Of a stretch of DNA of 7,024 bases, positions 4,921-7,024 are shown piece by piece (the stretch's first letter is position 1; every line of letters starts with the position of its first letter). Below the pieces are notes generated by a model. It saw only the letters and a program-made list of their open reading frames with translations, was not told the DNA's origin and made no database searches. The position numbers were made by a program, and so were the translations under genes. The DNA is from CAZMOK01 sp964567785 (lineage in GTDB: Bacteria > Bacteroidota > Bacteroidia > Bacteroidales > JAGOPY01): positions 1 through 7,024 of the forward strand of contig CAZMOK010000107.1 of the NCBI GenBank assembly GCA_964567785.1, given 5' to 3'.

Positions 4921-6805
4921 ACGACAATCCGAATTTGACCGCAAAATCCTGCATGGGGTAGTGTGGCACGGTGTAGTAGGTGTAGTTTCCAAGGAAGCTG
5001 TTCACGTGGTGGAATTTCAGGAAGATCCTGAATCGCTTGAGCAGCAGGTTCAGGAATACATCCCCGTAAACGTAATTGCCTATTTCCTTTTCATTCTGTA
5101 TGTAAAAGTTCTTTATCGAGGGAAGGTATGCATCTGCATAATACTTCGTATGGAAGAACAGGTCGATGCCGGGCTGTATCACCGCCGCATTCTTGAAGAT
5201 AGGCAGGGTGAATTTAATTCCTGCCCTTGCCGTAATTGCCGGTAGCCTGACAATATCTGAATTAGAAGCTGCCTGGTAAACTACTTCGTAATTGATGCCG
5301 AATTTTCTTATCCGGAAGTCATGGAAAACAAAAAGCCTGAGCACTGAGAGATTGCCATCGTACTGCATAGGCCTGGCCGAATCGGACAGATAGATGGGGC
5401 TGGAAACATTGTATAGCTTGAACCCGCCTGAGATCCTCTTTCGTTTAGCGGTAAACCCCAGCATAGAGATGGTCTCTTTCTTGAAATTATTGTCCCACCT
5501 GTGATGGTTCGAATGATAGTAGTTATAGAAATACCCTTTTTCCCTTGAAGTGAGATAACCTTCGGCAGTGAAGCCGAACAGTTCCTTTTCATCTTTGTAA
5601 AGCTGCTGGTCCCAGGTACCTTTCAGCAGGAAACCGTTGTTGTTGAAGTCGCCAAGGGTATACTCCCCGAGCAGCCTGATCTTTGCATTTTTAAAGGGCC
5701 TGATGACTGCTTCGGCATAGGGGACAATGGTATTGAAACTTTCAGCCCCGGTATACCCTGAAATGTCTGCCTGCTGAAGTTTCAGGTTGACGCTGAGGTA
5801 GAAAGGCATTTCTTCCGGGTCATTCCAGATGGCCATATTTGACCAGGAGATAGTATTTTCTATTTTCCTGATAATTACAGAGTCCCTTGACTTGGCGCTG
5901 TCGAGGGGAGGGTCAAAGAGCTGCCAGTAGTCGGATAGGGGGTCATTGCCTGAAAAGAGCTGGTAATTGCGGCTGTAGGAGAAAGTATGTGATATCTTAC
6001 CCAGGTGGAACTTGTTTTTAGCCGGGTTCACCGTATCGGCCTCCTTATCCCTTGATAAGTAAAAATATTGGTTAAGGGATGCCCCGCCGTACCTTATCAG
6101 GTTGTCCGAATTGTTGAGGTTGACCTGTATGTTCTGCCTGTTGGGTTCAATATTATCTTCGAAGAAGATATCGCTCCTGATACCCCCGCTTTCCTCCAAT
6201 TTGAGTGTGTTGTTAAAATAATTGGCCAGCACGCCATATCGTTTATTTTTTGTTACAAAGCGTCCGGTGATAAGCACGTGTGAATTATCGGCTTTCATCC
6301 GCTGGTAGGCTCCCGGCGAGTTAGTGATATTGACCTTGGCGGTTATGATGATGTTGTTCCCGATGCCCTGGCTGTGGGCGGCATCGAGGATCTGTTCCTT
6401 TTTGGCCCCGTTCACATATCCCAGGTAGGTGACCGGTCCTTTATGGATGTAGTACCGTGCTTTTTCGGAAGTGAAGAAGTATTCGTCGAAAGAGTGGATC
6501 CCGAAACCGAACCCTTTGTACAGTTCAGGTTCATAGAGCAGTGAGTGGTGTGCCAGTCCGACGTTCCCGAGTGATGCATAGAACTTATGGTCCTGCCTGA
6601 GGCGGTCGTAGCGGTTGAAGTTGGTGATCCGTGTGGTTTTGACCCTATGGGTACGGTCGAGGTGAAGGCTGTCGAAGTTACCGGTGAAGTAGTAGACATC
6701 GATGGTATCGTGGGCCTGGCGGAGCGAGTCCAGTTTTGCTTGCTGGGGGAACAGCAGGAAAGGCATTATGAGCAAGAGGGTTCCGGTAAGCAGTTGCTTC
6801 AGCAT
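4904..6805 (-). CDS. Putative outer-membrane beta-barrel porin (Porin_10-like)
   Basis: From the ATG at 6805 the protein has 633 residues. The N-terminus is a typical signal peptide: MLKQ, a long hydrophobic core (LLTGTLLLIMPFLLF), then PQQAK, with cleavage probable near residues 20-23. After an export-type N-terminal region come family-like blocks such as TNFNRYDRL (61-69) and KFYASLGNVG (74-83). Many alternating polar/aromatic strands follow, and the chain ends in FGLSWTFYD, an aromatic C-terminal strand as expected for a barrel inserted by the BAM machinery. Length and ending fit the Bacteroidota 'putative porin' family (Porin_10); the cargo is unknown. An in-frame GTG at 6865 would add 20 residues (MQSCNLLILL...), but it lies upstream of the -7 box at 6836-6843 and inside the repeat array, so I reject it. 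The gene is convergent with the small gene ending at 4897. Confidence 0.82.
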   Translation of the reverse strand: MLKQLLTGTLLLIMPFLLFPQQAKLDSLRQAHDTIDVYYFTGNFDSLHLDRTHRVKTTRITNFNRYDRLRQDHKFYASLGNVGLAHHSLLYEPELYKGFGFGIHSFDEYFFTSEKARYYIHKGPVTYLGYVNGAKKEQILDAAHSQGIGNNIIITAKVNITNSPGAYQRMKADNSHVLITGRFVTKNKRYGVLANYFNNTLKLEESGGIRSDIFFEDNIEPNRQNIQVNLNNSDNLIRYGGASLNQYFYLSRDKEADTVNPAKNKFHLGKISHTFSYSRNYQLFSGNDPLSDYWQLFDPPLDSAKSRDSVIIRKIENTISWSNMAIWNDPEEMPFYLSVNLKLQQADISGYTGAESFNTIVPYAEAVIRPFKNAKIRLLGEYTLGDFNNNGFLLKGTWDQQLYKDEKELFGFTAEGYLTSREKGYFYNYYHSNHHRWDNNFKKETISMLGFTAKRKRISGGFKLYNVSSPIYLSDSARPMQYDGNLSVLRLFVFHDFRIRKFGINYEVVYQAASNSDIVRLPAITARAGIKFTLPIFKNAAVIQPGIDLFFHTKYYADAYLPSIKNFYIQNEKEIGNYVYGDVFLNLLLKRFRIFLKFHHVNSFLGNYTYYTVPHYPMQDFAVKFGLSWTFYD

Positions 6806-6835
6806 ATGATCAGGTAAAAAACGAAAGATCACATA

Positions 6836-6843
6836 CAAAAGTA
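6836..6843 (-). promoter_or_regulatory. Bacteroidota -7 promoter box for the porin gene
   Basis: On the minus strand 6843 to 6836 reads TACTTTTG, an exact match to TAnnTTTG, 30 bases before the ATG at 6805. The predicted leader is roughly 22-25 nt. No TTTG lies at -33; that position falls inside the 8-bp array at 6850-6889. Confidence 0.6.
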
Positions 6844-6849
6844 TTAAAA

Positions 6850-6889
6850 GATTGCACGATTGCACGATTGAGCGATTGAACGATATTCG
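6850..6889. repeat. Tandem array, 8-bp unit GATTGMRC, four to five copies
   Basis: Units are GATTGCAC (6850), GATTGCAC (6858), GATTGAGC (6866), GATTGAAC (6874) and a decayed GATATTCG (6882). The array begins 7 bp upstream of the porin -7 box. From 6890 to the window end at 7024 I see no supported gene, repeat or regulatory signal. Confidence 0.85.
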
Positions 6890-7024
6890 AAGGGGGCTTC
6901 TTTTAGGAAATGCTCAGGAGAAGAAAAAACTGACTCTCTGTAATCCTCGCCACCTCCAACCATAAACAGGTTTCATGATGAGGTCTTTTCCACTTAGCGA
7001 ATGTGAAATGTAGGGGTACAATGT

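Noticed and set aside
6803..6865. Longer porin start at GTG 6865
   Set aside because: It places the start upstream of the -7 box and in the repeat array, and puts 20 extra residues before an otherwise normal signal peptide.
6911..6976. Short minus-strand frame of about 20 codons near the window end (MKPVYGWRWRG...)
   Set aside because: Too short, with no promoter box, ribosome signal or recognisable family; likely chance.

Overview
The window looks like chromosomal DNA from an uncultured member of the Bacteroidota (probably Bacteroidales), most likely a draft or metagenome-derived scaffold. Four things point there. Three genes have an exact match to the Bacteroidota -7 promoter box TAnnTTTG 16 to 30 bases before the start codon. 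None of the starts I examined has a convincing Shine-Dalgarno sequence. One gene encodes a Porin_10-type outer-membrane barrel typical of that phylum. A run of exactly 100 N, the usual placeholder for a gap of unknown length, shows that the assembly is a scaffold.

Layout. Positions 1-281 are non-coding and hold three short tandem arrays with a 7-bp period, then a promoter. Positions 282-1592 (+) encode a lysine-ketoglutarate reductase-type protein. A 269-bp spacer with CTTTGCG words follows. Positions 1862-3193 (+) encode a saccharopine dehydrogenase (glutamate-forming type). Positions 3194-3716 are non-coding and almost filled with short-period repeats, ending in a 15-copy 8-bp array next to a promoter. 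Positions 3746-4575 (+) encode a membrane-anchored TerB/J-domain co-chaperone resembling DjlA, cut by the N gap at 4576-4675. Positions 4676-4897 (+) are the C-terminal part of what is most likely a different, small membrane protein or lipoprotein. Positions 4904-6805 (-) encode the porin, convergent with the small gene and only 6 bp from it, with a possible shared terminator hairpin at the junction. Positions 6806-6889 hold the porin promoter and another 8-bp array. In 6890-7024 I see no gene or clear signal.

How the genes work together. The first two enzymes are the separate counterparts of the two halves of the animal and plant bifunctional enzyme AASS (LKR/SDH). Together they would interconvert lysine plus 2-oxoglutarate, via saccharopine, with aminoadipate semialdehyde plus glutamate. 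The downstream semialdehyde dehydrogenase is not in the window. The J-domain protein, the small membrane protein and the porin have no evident link to lysine metabolism.

The coding content is ordinary. The least explained feature is the spacer DNA: at least nine distinct degenerate tandem tracts, nearly all with a 7- or 8-bp unit, lie only between genes. Two of them occupy the -33 region of a neighbouring promoter. I found no defence system, mobile element, RNA gene or CRISPR array.
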